NCBI GenBank assembly: GCA_942493275.1
Contig: OW818687.1
Location: forward strand, 2,418,001-2,482,000
Source of the DNA: G942493275 sp942493275
GTDB lineage: Bacteria; Actinomycetota; Coriobacteriia; Anaerosomatales; PHET01
Length of the DNA stretch: 64,000 nt
Direction: 5' to 3'
Each line of letters opens with the position of its first letter. The stretch's first letter is position 1. Positions 50,913 to 59,496 of the stretch are shown in pieces. The notes beneath the pieces were generated by a model. That model worked only from the letters and a program-made list of their open reading frames with translations, ran no database searches and was not told where the DNA came from. Made by a program: the position numbers and the translations under genes.

Positions 50913-51889
50913 GCCTGCGCATCCTTCGGCTTGCCGGCGCCCACCTTGGGATACTCGCACCGAGCGTGATACATGCTCATGAGCATTCCGGTGAGTACGC
51001 CTACGGTCGTTTCGATGTCTTCATCGGTCATACCCGACTGGGCGAGTTGACCATCGGACAGCCGTTCGTCCACCACTTCTCGGATGGCCGCCTCCACCGC
51101 GCCGGCTTCACGGCTCTTGATCGCGCGCACGGACGCCTCACTGGCGTCGCACAGCATGACGAGAGCCGCCTCTCGCGACGAGGGCAGGTCACCCTGGTAG
51201 CGGAACTCGGCCTCGAACGCGCCTGAGTCCGCACCGCCGGCCTTGTGGAAGAAATAGCGCACGAGCGACGTCCCGTGGTGCTCGCGGATTATCGCCTCGA
51301 CCTCGCCGGGCAGGTGGTGCTCGCGCGCCAGGCGTTCACCTTCGCGGACGTGAGAGGTGATCACCGCGACAGACTGTGCGGGGTCGAACGCGTCGTGCGG
51401 GTTCTCCCCCTCTTCCAGATTCTCGAAGTAGTAGCACGGCGCAGTCAGCTTGCCGACGTCGTGGTAGTACGAGCCCACGCGCACGAGCAGGCCGTTTGCG
51501 CCGATCTCGTCGGCGGCGGCCTCAGCGATGTTGGCCACCGCGACAGAGTGCGCGTAGGTGCCCGGCGCGTAGACCATCAGCTCGTGGAGCAGCGGATGAG
51601 TAGGGCTGGCCGCCATCATCAGACGGGCCTCACTGCTGCGCCCGGAAATGCGGCGGATCGCGGGCATGAACGCCGCTGCGGTGAACGCCGCCACTGCCGC
51701 GCCAAAGGCCCCCCACAGGGCCGGCGAGAACTCACCACTGGCCACGAATGTCGAGGCGAACTGCGCGGCCACGGACCCGGCGATGACCGCGATGATCGCG
51801 ACGACCAGCGCCGCCAGCAGCCTGCGCGTGCGATAGCGACGCCGGTACGCGGTAACGCGCACCTGGGGACTGAGAGATCGCTCAGGCAT
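50906..51889 (-). CDS. Short PgpH-like HD phosphohydrolase
   Basis: A 327-residue protein. Two membrane helices (LLAALVVAIIAVIAGSVAA, LWGAFGAAVAAFTAAAFM) precede a cytoplasmic HD domain with PGTYAHSVAVANIAE, VGSYYHDVGKL, TSHVREGERLAREHHLP and IREHHGTSLV. The HD domain is like that of PgpH, which hydrolyses cyclic di-AMP. Full-length PgpH is about 700 residues with a large extracellular 7TMR-HDED domain and seven helices; those are absent. It sits between phoH and ybeY as PgpH usually does, so the same role is likely but the sensory part is missing. Confidence 0.85.
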   Translation of the reverse strand: MPERSLSPQVRVTAYRRRYRTRRLLAALVVAIIAVIAGSVAAQFASTFVASGEFSPALWGAFGAAVAAFTAAAFMPAIRRISGRSSEARLMMAASPTHPLLHELMVYAPGTYAHSVAVANIAEAAADEIGANGLLVRVGSYYHDVGKLTAPCYYFENLEEGENPHDAFDPAQSVAVITSHVREGERLAREHHLPGEVEAIIREHHGTSLVRYFFHKAGGADSGAFEAEFRYQGDLPSSREAALVMLCDASEASVRAIKSREAGAVEAAIREVVDERLSDGQLAQSGMTDEDIETTVGVLTGMLMSMYHARCEYPKVGAGKPKDAQAC

Positions 51890-52889
51890 CCGAGCCGGCG
51901 ACCTTCTGCTCCTCGTGAGCCTCGTAGGCCGTGACGATCCGCTGGACGAGTTTGTGTCGGACGACGTCTTTGCCCGTCAGATCGACAAACGATATCTCCT
52001 TGACCCCATCCAGGATGGAGCGCACCTCCTTGAGGCCCGAAGCGCCTCGGGGAAGGTCGATTTGGGTGACGTCGCCGGTGATGACGATTCGGGAGCCGAA
52101 GCCCAGACGAGTAAGGAACATCTTCATCTGCTCGGGCGTGGTGTTCTGCGCCTCGTCGAGGATGACGAAGGAGTCGTTGAGCGTGCGGCCACGCATGTAT
52201 GCCAAGGGCGCGATCTCGATGACACCGCGATCGATGAGCAGCGAGGACTTCTCGGCGTCCATCATGTCGAAGAGCGCGTCGTACAAAGGACGCAGGTACG
52301 GGTCAACCTTCTCGGTCAGCGTTCCAGGGAGAAAGCCGAGGGACTCGCCGGCTTCGACAGCGGGACGGGTCAGGATGATGCGGCCGACCTCCTTGCGCTT
52401 GAGCGCTTCGACGGCCATGGCCATCGCAAGGTAGGTCTTACCGGTACCCGCGGGACCGATGCCGAAGGTGACCGTGTTGGCGCGGATCGCATCGACGTAG
52501 CGCTTCTGGCCGGCGGTTTTGGGGCGCACCGCTTTGCCTTTGTGAGTGAGGATCACGTCACCATGAAGTGCCGTGGGCGTGCACTCTCCCTGCTTGAGCA
52601 GTTCGATGGAGCGCTCGACGTGGTCGGGGGTCAGCCGCTCGCCCCGCTCAACGAGCTGAATCATCTCGGTGAAGAGCGACGAGACGGTCTGGTTATCGGC
52701 CGAGTCCCCGGAGATGGTGATCTGGTTGCCGCGGACCGCGATGTCTGACTCGAACTGATCCTCGATGAGACGCAGGAGTGAGTCGCTTTGGCCGAGCAAG
52801 GTCGTCATGTCCAGTTCGGGCGGGACGACGAGACGGATCTGGGTGGGTTCCAACGTGGTCGTGCACCTCGGTTCTGAGATGAGCCTCAA
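51882..52889 (-). CDS. phoH: PhoH-like ATPase
   Basis: A 335-residue PhoH-family P-loop protein, usually found beside ybeY and linked to RNA metabolism. It has the Walker A GPAGTGKTYLAMAMAVEALK, the ILTRPAVEAGE motif, FVILDEAQNTTPEQMKMFL as Walker B and SRIVITGDVTQIDLPRG. The N-terminal KH-like part precedes it. The start is a TTG at 52889, or another TTG 13 codons downstream. It overlaps the HD gene by 8 bases. Confidence 0.93.
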   Translation of the reverse strand: MRLISEPRCTTTLEPTQIRLVVPPELDMTTLLGQSDSLLRLIEDQFESDIAVRGNQITISGDSADNQTVSSLFTEMIQLVERGERLTPDHVERSIELLKQGECTPTALHGDVILTHKGKAVRPKTAGQKRYVDAIRANTVTFGIGPAGTGKTYLAMAMAVEALKRKEVGRIILTRPAVEAGESLGFLPGTLTEKVDPYLRPLYDALFDMMDAEKSSLLIDRGVIEIAPLAYMRGRTLNDSFVILDEAQNTTPEQMKMFLTRLGFGSRIVITGDVTQIDLPRGASGLKEVRSILDGVKEISFVDLTGKDVVRHKLVQRIVTAYEAHEEQKVAGSDA

Positions 52890-52975
52890 GCACGGTCATG
52901 GGGCCGCGCGCGTCGTGACTTACAGGGGAGATTCTACCACCCTCGCGCCTCGTAAACGCACTATGCGACGCCCGG

Positions 52976-54193
52976 TCAGCGATACACGACGCGCACCGTC
53001 GACCCCGCACAGAGACCCTCAGCCGGAACCGAGAGCCGCAGGTACTCGCGCGTCGTGCCTTCGGCGATGCCATCGGCGATCCGCTCGACGAGAAGTTCGA
53101 CCTCGCTTCCGCGGCGGCTCGCCTCGAAACGACGCCTGAGCTCTGCGTCGAGTTCGCGCAGCGCGGCGGCACGCTCGGCGCGTACCTCTTTGGGCACCGG
53201 GCTATCTAACGTCGCCGCCGGCGTGCCCGCGCGCTCGCTGTAGCGGAACACGTGAAGGCGCGAAAAGCCGATCTGCTCGCACAGGCGCAGGGTCGCCTCG
53301 GCATCCGCATGGGTCTCGCCGGGGAAGCCTGCAATGACGTCGGTGGTGACCGCAAGACCCGGAACGGCGCTGCGTGCAGCCGCGACGATGTCGATGAACT
53401 CCTGCATGGTGTAGGGACGTCCCATCGCGCGCAGCACGGTGTCGGAGCCACTCTGGAGCGGCACGTGCACGTGCTCACAGGCAGCGGGAACGCTCGCAAG
53501 CACTTCGAGGAGTCCGCCGCTGAGGTCGCGCGGCTCGATGCTGGACAGCCGGATGCGCCCGACGCCCTCGGCGGCTACCGCTTCGACGAGCCCGGCGAGG
53601 TCGGTGGAGCCGTCCTCGTACCGACCGAGGTTGATGCCGGTGAAGACGATCTCGCCGACGCCGGCTTCGAGCAGGCCTCGCACGTCGTCGAGCACGGCAC
53701 TCGCGGGCACCGAGCGGGGTACGCCACGAGCGTGGGGCACGATGCAGTAGGTGCAGAAGCAGTCGCAGCCGTCCTGGACCTTGAGCATCGCGCGGGTCCT
53801 GAAGCCGTCACCCGCGCGGACGGCGCGTGTCGCAGGCTGCGAGCGGAGCTCGAGAAGCTCGGCGACGCGCTCGGCGACACGGGGCTTGTCGGCCTCGACG
53901 ACCACTCGATCGCCCAGCGACTCAAGCCCCGGGGCATCGAGTGACGCCAGGCACCCGGTTACCACGACGACCGGTGATGACGCCGCGTTCAGCGACTGCC
54001 TGACGGCCTTGCGCGCCTTCGCGTCCGCTTCACCGGTGACCGTGCACGTGTTGACGACGATGACCGCCGCCTCGTCGTCGGGCACGAGCACGCACCCCCG
54101 GCCGAGCAGTTCGGCGGCGAAGTCGTCGCTCTCCACCCGGTTGACCTTGCAGCCCAGCGTGCGAAAGGCGACGCCGACGGGGCGATCACCCAT
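52976..54193 (-). CDS. mtaB: tRNA t6A37 methylthiotransferase MtaB
   Basis: A radical SAM enzyme that converts t6A to ms2t6A at position 37 of ANN-decoding tRNAs. The 405-residue protein has the N-terminal UPF0004 domain (RTLGCKVNRVESD), the radical SAM motif CDCFCTYCIVPHARG and a C-terminal TRAM-like RNA-binding segment (VELLVERIADGIAEGTTREYL). The motif GCKVN distinguishes MtaB from MiaB/RimO. Start ATG at 54193 overlaps the rsmE stop by 8 bases; the frame upstream to 54562 is not coding. Confidence 0.94.
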   Translation of the reverse strand: MGDRPVGVAFRTLGCKVNRVESDDFAAELLGRGCVLVPDDEAAVIVVNTCTVTGEADAKARKAVRQSLNAASSPVVVVTGCLASLDAPGLESLGDRVVVEADKPRVAERVAELLELRSQPATRAVRAGDGFRTRAMLKVQDGCDCFCTYCIVPHARGVPRSVPASAVLDDVRGLLEAGVGEIVFTGINLGRYEDGSTDLAGLVEAVAAEGVGRIRLSSIEPRDLSGGLLEVLASVPAACEHVHVPLQSGSDTVLRAMGRPYTMQEFIDIVAAARSAVPGLAVTTDVIAGFPGETHADAEATLRLCEQIGFSRLHVFRYSERAGTPAATLDSPVPKEVRAERAAALRELDAELRRRFEASRRGSEVELLVERIADGIAEGTTREYLRLSVPAEGLCAGSTVRVVYR

Positions 54194-54953
54194 GGCCGAG
54201 GCCCCCGAGCTCGTGGATTGCGAGTCCGAGCGCGACGATCGCGGCGGTCTCAGTGCGAAGGATCGAGGAGCCGAGAGATGCGACAACCGCCCCGTGCTCG
54301 ACGAGAACGTCGACCTCCTCGGCGGACAAGCCCCCCTCGGGTCCCACAACGATCGCGATACGCGCCTGCGGCTCGGCGGACCACGGAGTGAGCGATGCGG
54401 CGAGACCGACCCCTGAGGAGTCCTCCCACAACACCACGACCCCGTCGTACCCTGCAGCGAAAGAAGCGAATTCGGCGAGCGTGACGGGGTCACCCACCGC
54501 CGGGATGTCATCGCGGCGTGACTGCTCGGCGGCGGACCGCGCGATGCGGCGCCAGCGTTCACCCCGGTCCGCGCGCTTGCGCTCGTCGAGCTTCACAACC
54601 GTGCGCTCTGTGATGACCGGGATGATGGCGGCAGCGCCAAGCTCGGTTGCCTGGCGCACGATGGCGTCCATCTTCTCGCCCTTGGCGACGCCTTGAACGA
54701 GCGTGACCTGGGGGTGAGTGATGCGTTCGAGTCGCTCGACTGTCTCGACCCGCACGCCGCCGTCATCCGCGCCGAGAACCTTCACGCGCCAGGAAGCGCC
54801 GAAATCACCCGGCTCTACGAGCTCGAGAAGCTCGCCCGCGCGGATGCGCAGCACTCTCAGCGCGTGGTGCAGGTCCTCGTCCGACAGCGGAGCGACGACG
54901 GGGTCACCCGTCTGCGGCAGAGACTCAGTGAGGAAGAATCGGTGTGCGGACAC
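54186..54953 (-). CDS. rsmE: 16S rRNA m3U1498 methyltransferase
   Basis: A 255-residue SPOUT-fold methyltransferase that modifies U1498 of 16S rRNA. The N-terminal PUA-like part (LSDEDLHHALRVLRIRAGE) is followed by the knotted SAM-binding domain with VGPEGGLSAEEVDVL and SLGSSILRTETAA. GTG start at 54953, 3 bases after dnaJ. Confidence 0.95.
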   Translation of the reverse strand: MSAHRFFLTESLPQTGDPVVAPLSDEDLHHALRVLRIRAGELLELVEPGDFGASWRVKVLGADDGGVRVETVERLERITHPQVTLVQGVAKGEKMDAIVRQATELGAAAIIPVITERTVVKLDERKRADRGERWRRIARSAAEQSRRDDIPAVGDPVTLAEFASFAAGYDGVVVLWEDSSGVGLAASLTPWSAEPQARIAIVVGPEGGLSAEEVDVLVEHGAVVASLGSSILRTETAAIVALGLAIHELGGLGHG

Positions 54954-54956
54954 GAG

Positions 54957-56111
54957 CTATCCCGAGAGCCAGTCGTGCAGCTTGTGCAGCACGCCTTTTC
55001 GGTCGCTCGTCGACTCACCGAATTCGTCCGCGAGCTCTTTGAGCAGCTCGCGCTGGCGCTTGGTGAGCTTCTTGGGGACGTCGATGCCGAGATGGATGAT
55101 GAGGTCGCCCCTGCTCGACGATCCGAACCGCGGCATGCCCCGCCCTTTGAGACGAACGGTGTCGCCGTGCTGAGTACCCGCCGGCACTTCGATTTCGTTG
55201 TCCTCAAGCAGGCCGCAGACCTCGACCGTCGCGCCGAGAGCCGCCTGCGTGATCGGGACGGAGACCTTGCAGTGCAGGTCGTCGCCCTCGCGGTGCAGGT
55301 GCTCGTCAGGCCGCACCTGGATGGTGATGATGAGGTCGCCGGAGGCCGCGTTGCGAATCCCCGCCTCGCCGAGCCCACGGAGGCGTATCTGCTGACCGTC
55401 TCGGATTCCGGCAGGCACCGTCACGGTGACGTGCTGCCGGTCCGGCACACGTCCCGAACCCTGGCACTCCTCGCACGGCTCGGAGACGACCTGGCCGCTC
55501 GCCCCGCACCGTTCGCAGGGCACCGCGGTCTGCATCGTGCCGAGGAACGTCTGCCGAGTGGCGACCCGCTGGCCCGAACCTTGGCAGTCCGGACACGTCA
55601 TGACGCCCGTATCGGCGACCGAGCCCTTGCCCTTGCACACGTCGCAGGTGGCGAGCCGGTCGATGACGACGTCCTTGTCCACGCCCGTGGCGGCTTCCTT
55701 GAGCGTGATGGCGAGGCGCATCGCCATGTCTCGGCCTTCTCGGCGCATACCCCGACCGGCGCTCGTCACGCCGCCGAAGAAGGAGTGGAACAGGTCGCCC
55801 ATGTCGAAGCCGGCGCCACCGCCGCCGAACAGGTCGTTGAGGTCGACGTACTGGTAGCCGCCCGCTCCACCCTGGGCGCCACCGCCGCGACCGACGCTGC
55901 CGTAGCGGTCGTACTGCTCGCGCTTCGAAGGGTCGGAGAGCACGTCGTAGGCCTGATTGACCTCTTTGAAGCGCTCCTCGGCATCCGGCGCTTGGTTCAC
56001 GTCGGGGTGAAGTTCGCGCGCCTTGCGGCGAAACGCCTTCTTGATCTCGTCAGCGCTCGCCGTCTTCTCGACTCCGAGCAGTTCGTAGTAGCTCTTGGTA
56101 CCTGCTGGCAC
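54957..56111 (-). CDS. dnaJ: Chaperone DnaJ
   Basis: The Hsp40 co-chaperone that stimulates DnaK. The 384-residue protein has the J-domain with HPD in RELHPDVNQA, a Gly-rich linker (RYGSVGRGGGAQGGAGGY), four zinc-finger repeats (CDVCKGKG, CPDCQGSG, CERCGASG, CEECQGSG) and the C-terminal peptide-binding part. Start GTG at 56111 with a GGAAGG site. It follows hrcA by 39 bases and should be part of the CIRCE-controlled heat-shock unit. dnaK and grpE are not in the window. Confidence 0.96.
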   Translation of the reverse strand: MPAGTKSYYELLGVEKTASADEIKKAFRRKARELHPDVNQAPDAEERFKEVNQAYDVLSDPSKREQYDRYGSVGRGGGAQGGAGGYQYVDLNDLFGGGGAGFDMGDLFHSFFGGVTSAGRGMRREGRDMAMRLAITLKEAATGVDKDVVIDRLATCDVCKGKGSVADTGVMTCPDCQGSGQRVATRQTFLGTMQTAVPCERCGASGQVVSEPCEECQGSGRVPDRQHVTVTVPAGIRDGQQIRLRGLGEAGIRNAASGDLIITIQVRPDEHLHREGDDLHCKVSVPITQAALGATVEVCGLLEDNEIEVPAGTQHGDTVRLKGRGMPRFGSSSRGDLIIHLGIDVPKKLTKRQRELLKELADEFGESTSDRKGVLHKLHDWLSG

Positions 56112-56150
56112 GAATGTGATCCTTCCGGGTCCGATGGCCGCGTGAGCGAC

Positions 56151-57155
56151 CTACGAAAGCGTTTCCGAGAGCCCATCTGCGACGGCTTGCACCGCAGCGA
56201 TGGCTCGCTGGTAGTTCATCCTTGTCGGACCGATGACCGCGACGACTCCGTCGTTGTCTCCGGCACCGTAGTGCGTAGCCACAATGCTCACGCTGCCGAA
56301 CTCGGCACGGCGGTTCTCGTGGCCGATGCGCACCGAGAGCCCCTGGTTGCCGAGCGCCTCGCTCAGCGCGTCGAGCATCGCGAGGCCATCCTCAATCGTC
56401 TCGATGACGGGCCTGGCGCGATCCGCGTCGTGGAACTCGGGCTGCGATAGCAGCGCCGGCACGCCGACGTGGAACAGCCGATCGCGGTCGGCCTCGTCGA
56501 GCGCGTCGAGGATCTCAGCCACCAGACGGGCCACCGTGTCGTCAGCGGCGGGGTCCGACTCAGGACCGGCAAGGGCCGCCTGCACCGGGCGGATCTCATC
56601 TGCGCGCTTGCCCACCAGTGCGGCGTTGAGCGCGCGCTCGACCTCAGCGAGGCGCTCCGGAGTGACCTCCGCCGCGATCTCGATGTGCCGGTTGAGCACC
56701 TGCCCCGACTCGGTGATGAGCACAAAGAGTGCGCGGCGCGGCCCCATAGAGAGCAGGTCGAGCCGCTTGACGCGAGCCAGCGAGATGCTCGGCGCGAGAA
56801 CGACAGCCAACGAGTCCGTCAGACGCGTGAGCATGGCGCTCGTCTCGCGCATCAAATCGTCGAGCTCGCCGGCCCTCGGCAGAGACGCGGGCTCAGAGAA
56901 CCCGGAATCGGCGCGCTCGAGCAGTCGGTTCACGAAATCGCGGTAGCCCGTGTCAGTCGGCATGCGCCCGGCCGAGATGTGCGGCGACACCACGTAGCCG
57001 GTCTCCTCGAGGATGGAGAGCTCGTTGCGCACAGTGGCCGGGCTGCAGCCGAGCTCGTAACGATCCACGAGCGTCTTACTGCCGACCGGCGTCGCACTCG
57101 AGATGTACTCCTCGACGAGCGCCTGCAACACGCGCCGCCGACGTTCGTTGAGCAT
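56151..57155 (-). CDS. hrcA: Heat-inducible transcription repressor HrcA
   Basis: HrcA represses heat-shock operons by binding CIRCE. The 334-residue protein has the winged helix YISSATPVGSKTLVDRY, CSPATVRNELSILEETGY and the SAGRMPTDTGYRDFVN motif, followed by a GAF-like domain. The ATG at 57155 was chosen because AGGAGG lies 5 bases upstream; an ATG one codon earlier is possible. A CIRCE element lies upstream, so the gene represses itself and dnaJ. Confidence 0.96.
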   Translation of the reverse strand: MLNERRRRVLQALVEEYISSATPVGSKTLVDRYELGCSPATVRNELSILEETGYVVSPHISAGRMPTDTGYRDFVNRLLERADSGFSEPASLPRAGELDDLMRETSAMLTRLTDSLAVVLAPSISLARVKRLDLLSMGPRRALFVLITESGQVLNRHIEIAAEVTPERLAEVERALNAALVGKRADEIRPVQAALAGPESDPAADDTVARLVAEILDALDEADRDRLFHVGVPALLSQPEFHDADRARPVIETIEDGLAMLDALSEALGNQGLSVRIGHENRRAEFGSVSIVATHYGAGDNDGVVAVIGPTRMNYQRAIAAVQAVADGLSETLS

Positions 57156-57182
57156 CATCGCCTCCTGGGCACTCTCGCACTT

Positions 57183-57209
57183 CTGGCACTCGATTATAGC
57201 GAGTGCTAA
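57183..57209 (-). promoter_or_regulatory. CIRCE operator with embedded -10 box
   Basis: On the minus strand TTAGCACTC (57209-57201), a 9-base spacer GCTATAATC and GAGTGCCAG (57191-57183) match the CIRCE consensus TTAGCACTC-N9-GAGTGCTAA at 16 of 18 arm positions. A perfect TATAAT lies inside the spacer, so bound HrcA would directly block RNA polymerase. A weak -35 (GTGCGA) is 17 bases upstream. Confidence 0.92.
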
Positions 57210-57240
57210 CGCGCTTCGCACGCACGATGCGACGAGCGGC

Positions 57241-58500
57241 CTACTCCCCCGCCCACACCCGCGAAAAGACCTCGTTGCCGAGCAACCAGCCGCGCTCGGT
57301 GGTCCGCCAGCGCCCGGAATGGTCGTCATGCTCGAGGAGCCCATCGACCTCCAAAGCGCGCAGGACCTCGGTCGCGCCGGCTTCACTCGCCAGTGCATCG
57401 GATATGCCATCGGACATGCGCAAGCCGAGCATCGCATCCTCGCGCGCCGCATCCGTGTCACTCAGCGCCTCGAGCGTCGCCGGTTGACGGTCCCACAGAT
57501 AGCCGAGAAAGCTCTCAAGCGTGTCGTTGACGGTGAAGCGGGCTCGCCACGACTCGGGCCAGGTGCGCACGTAGTGCTGCATCGGGGTACGGAGCGCGAC
57601 GGGAACCGGCAGCATGCTCGCAGCGCCCGGACCGACTCCGAGGTACGGCACGCCCGTCCAGTAGCCGACGTTGTGAACCGCTCGCTGACCGGGCCGCGCG
57701 TACGACGCGACTTCGTAGCGCTCGAATCCGGCGTCGGTGAGCCTCTCGGCCGCGATCTCCATCATCTCGGCAGCGACGTCAGGATCGGGCTCGGCGCACG
57801 AACCCGACTCGATGAGCGACTCAAGCGGCGTGCCCACCTCGATCGAGAGCGGATACACGCTCAGGTGGCCCACACCAGTCGCGATCCCGCGCTCGAGCGA
57901 CTCGCGCCACGAGTCCACCGACTGCCCGGGGACTCCGCAGATAAGGTCGAGTGACACCTGCGCGCCCGTCGCGACGAGTGTGCAAGCCGCGGCTTCGGCG
58001 CTCCGGGAGTCGTGTCGCCTGCCGAGGGTGGCGAGCACCGCGTCGTCGAAGCTCTGGACTCCGAGCGAGAACCGCGTGGCTCCGGCCCGGAGCAACTCCT
58101 CGGCGAGCTCGGCAGTCACGGAGTCAGGGTTCGCCTCGACGGTGACCTCCGCACCGGGCGCCAGGCGCACCATGCCGAGGACCTGCTCCAGAAGCCGGGG
58201 GAGCCTGGACCCGAGCACCGTCGGGGTACCGCCCCCGATGTAGACGCTCGGTACGCGCGACATGACCCCCGCATCCGCGAACTCCTGTAGGAATAGCGGA
58301 ACGGCGGCGCAGAACGCATCCGAGAGGGTGGCGTCCGGCCCAAGGTCGCGCCGCACCGCCCACATCACGCCCTCGTCAGGCAGCGGCAGCTCGGCGTCAG
58401 GCGCGGATGTGAAGTCGCAGTACGCGCACTTGGACGCGCAGAACGGCACGTGCAGATACAGAGAGATGGGCTGGGCTGTGAAGGGCGCGTCGGTCATCAT
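57241..58500 (-). CDS. hemW: Radical SAM heme chaperone HemW
   Basis: A 419-residue radical SAM protein of the HemW/HemN-like family, which inserts or carries heme rather than oxidising coproporphyrinogen. It has the motif HVPFCASKCAYCDF (CX3CX2C), YIGGGTPTVL and SLGVQSFDD. The start at 58500 overlaps the dusB stop (ATGA); the open frame upstream to 58614 is not used. It ends 31 bases before the CIRCE element. Confidence 0.9.
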   Translation of the reverse strand: MMTDAPFTAQPISLYLHVPFCASKCAYCDFTSAPDAELPLPDEGVMWAVRRDLGPDATLSDAFCAAVPLFLQEFADAGVMSRVPSVYIGGGTPTVLGSRLPRLLEQVLGMVRLAPGAEVTVEANPDSVTAELAEELLRAGATRFSLGVQSFDDAVLATLGRRHDSRSAEAAACTLVATGAQVSLDLICGVPGQSVDSWRESLERGIATGVGHLSVYPLSIEVGTPLESLIESGSCAEPDPDVAAEMMEIAAERLTDAGFERYEVASYARPGQRAVHNVGYWTGVPYLGVGPGAASMLPVPVALRTPMQHYVRTWPESWRARFTVNDTLESFLGYLWDRQPATLEALSDTDAAREDAMLGLRMSDGISDALASEAGATEVLRALEVDGLLEHDDHSGRWRTTERGWLLGNEVFSRVWAGE

Positions 58501-59483
58501 CGCTCCAGGTAGGCGCGGTACTCGACCAGCAGCGCGTCGAGCTCCTCGTAGCTTCGGCAGACGTTCACGTTCGAACGCACGAATGTCGCGCCCGGCATGT
58601 CGGCGATGTACCACGCGACGTGCTTGCGCATCCTGACGAACGAGCGCTGCCCGGCGAAGTCCACAAGCGCCGCAGCGTGCTCGCGGGCCATGTCGATGCG
58701 CTCGAAGTGAGTAGGCGGTTCGGGAATCTCGCCGCGTTCGATCAGCGCACGGGCTTCTCGGAAGATCCAGGGGTAGCCTTGCGCTCCGCGAGCGACCATG
58801 ACGGCGTCGACGCCGGTATCCTCAAACATCGCCATCGCGTCGCCTGCCGAGAAGATGTCGCCGCTTCCAAACACGGGCACGCTCACGGCGTCTTTGACCT
58901 GCGCGATCGCGAACCAGTCAGCGGCACCCTTATAGAACTGCGCTCGAGTTCGCCCGTGGACCGCGAGTGCCGCAGCCCCCGCAGCTTCAAGGCGTCGTGC
59001 GAAGTCGACAGCGTTGCGGGACTCGTCATCCCACCCCAGCCGGAACTTGGCGGTGACCGGCACCGTGACCGCCGCTGAGACCGCCGAGACCACCGCCGCC
59101 GCGCGCTCCGGGTCGCGCATCAGCGCACTCCCCTCGCCCTTGGCGGTGACCTTGGTAACCGGACAGCCCATGTTGATGTCGATGAGCGCGACTTTCGCAC
59201 CATGGCGCTCGACGATGCGCGCGGCCTGCTCGGCCATCATCTGAGGCTCGGAGCCAAAGAGCTGGACCGCGCACGGCGTCTCCTCGTCCGAGAATGTCAG
59301 GAGTGCGCGCGAACCCGCGGAGTCCGGGTTGTAGTGAAGCCCCTTGGCGCTGACCATCTCGGTGTAGGTGAGCGCAGCGCCCATCCGCTTGCAGATGCCG
59401 CGGAAGGGGGCCTCCGTGATGCCAGCCATGGGCGCGAGGAAGATGCGTCCTGATGCGAGGATGTCGGCGATGCCGCTGTTCAT
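58497..59483 (-). CDS. dusB: tRNA-dihydrouridine synthase
   Basis: An FMN-dependent enzyme reducing uridine to dihydrouridine in the tRNA D loop. The 328-residue protein has LAPMAGITEAPFRGICKRMG, DINMGCPVTKVTAKGEGSAL with the catalytic Cys, VTAKFRLGWDD and VMVARGAQGYPWIF. It lies 13 bases downstream of lepA and overlaps hemW. Confidence 0.95.
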   Translation of the reverse strand: MNSGIADILASGRIFLAPMAGITEAPFRGICKRMGAALTYTEMVSAKGLHYNPDSAGSRALLTFSDEETPCAVQLFGSEPQMMAEQAARIVERHGAKVALIDINMGCPVTKVTAKGEGSALMRDPERAAAVVSAVSAAVTVPVTAKFRLGWDDESRNAVDFARRLEAAGAAALAVHGRTRAQFYKGAADWFAIAQVKDAVSVPVFGSGDIFSAGDAMAMFEDTGVDAVMVARGAQGYPWIFREARALIERGEIPEPPTHFERIDMAREHAAALVDFAGQRSFVRMRKHVAWYIADMPGATFVRSNVNVCRSYEELDALLVEYRAYLER

Positions 59484-59496
59484 CGGCGCCGGAATG

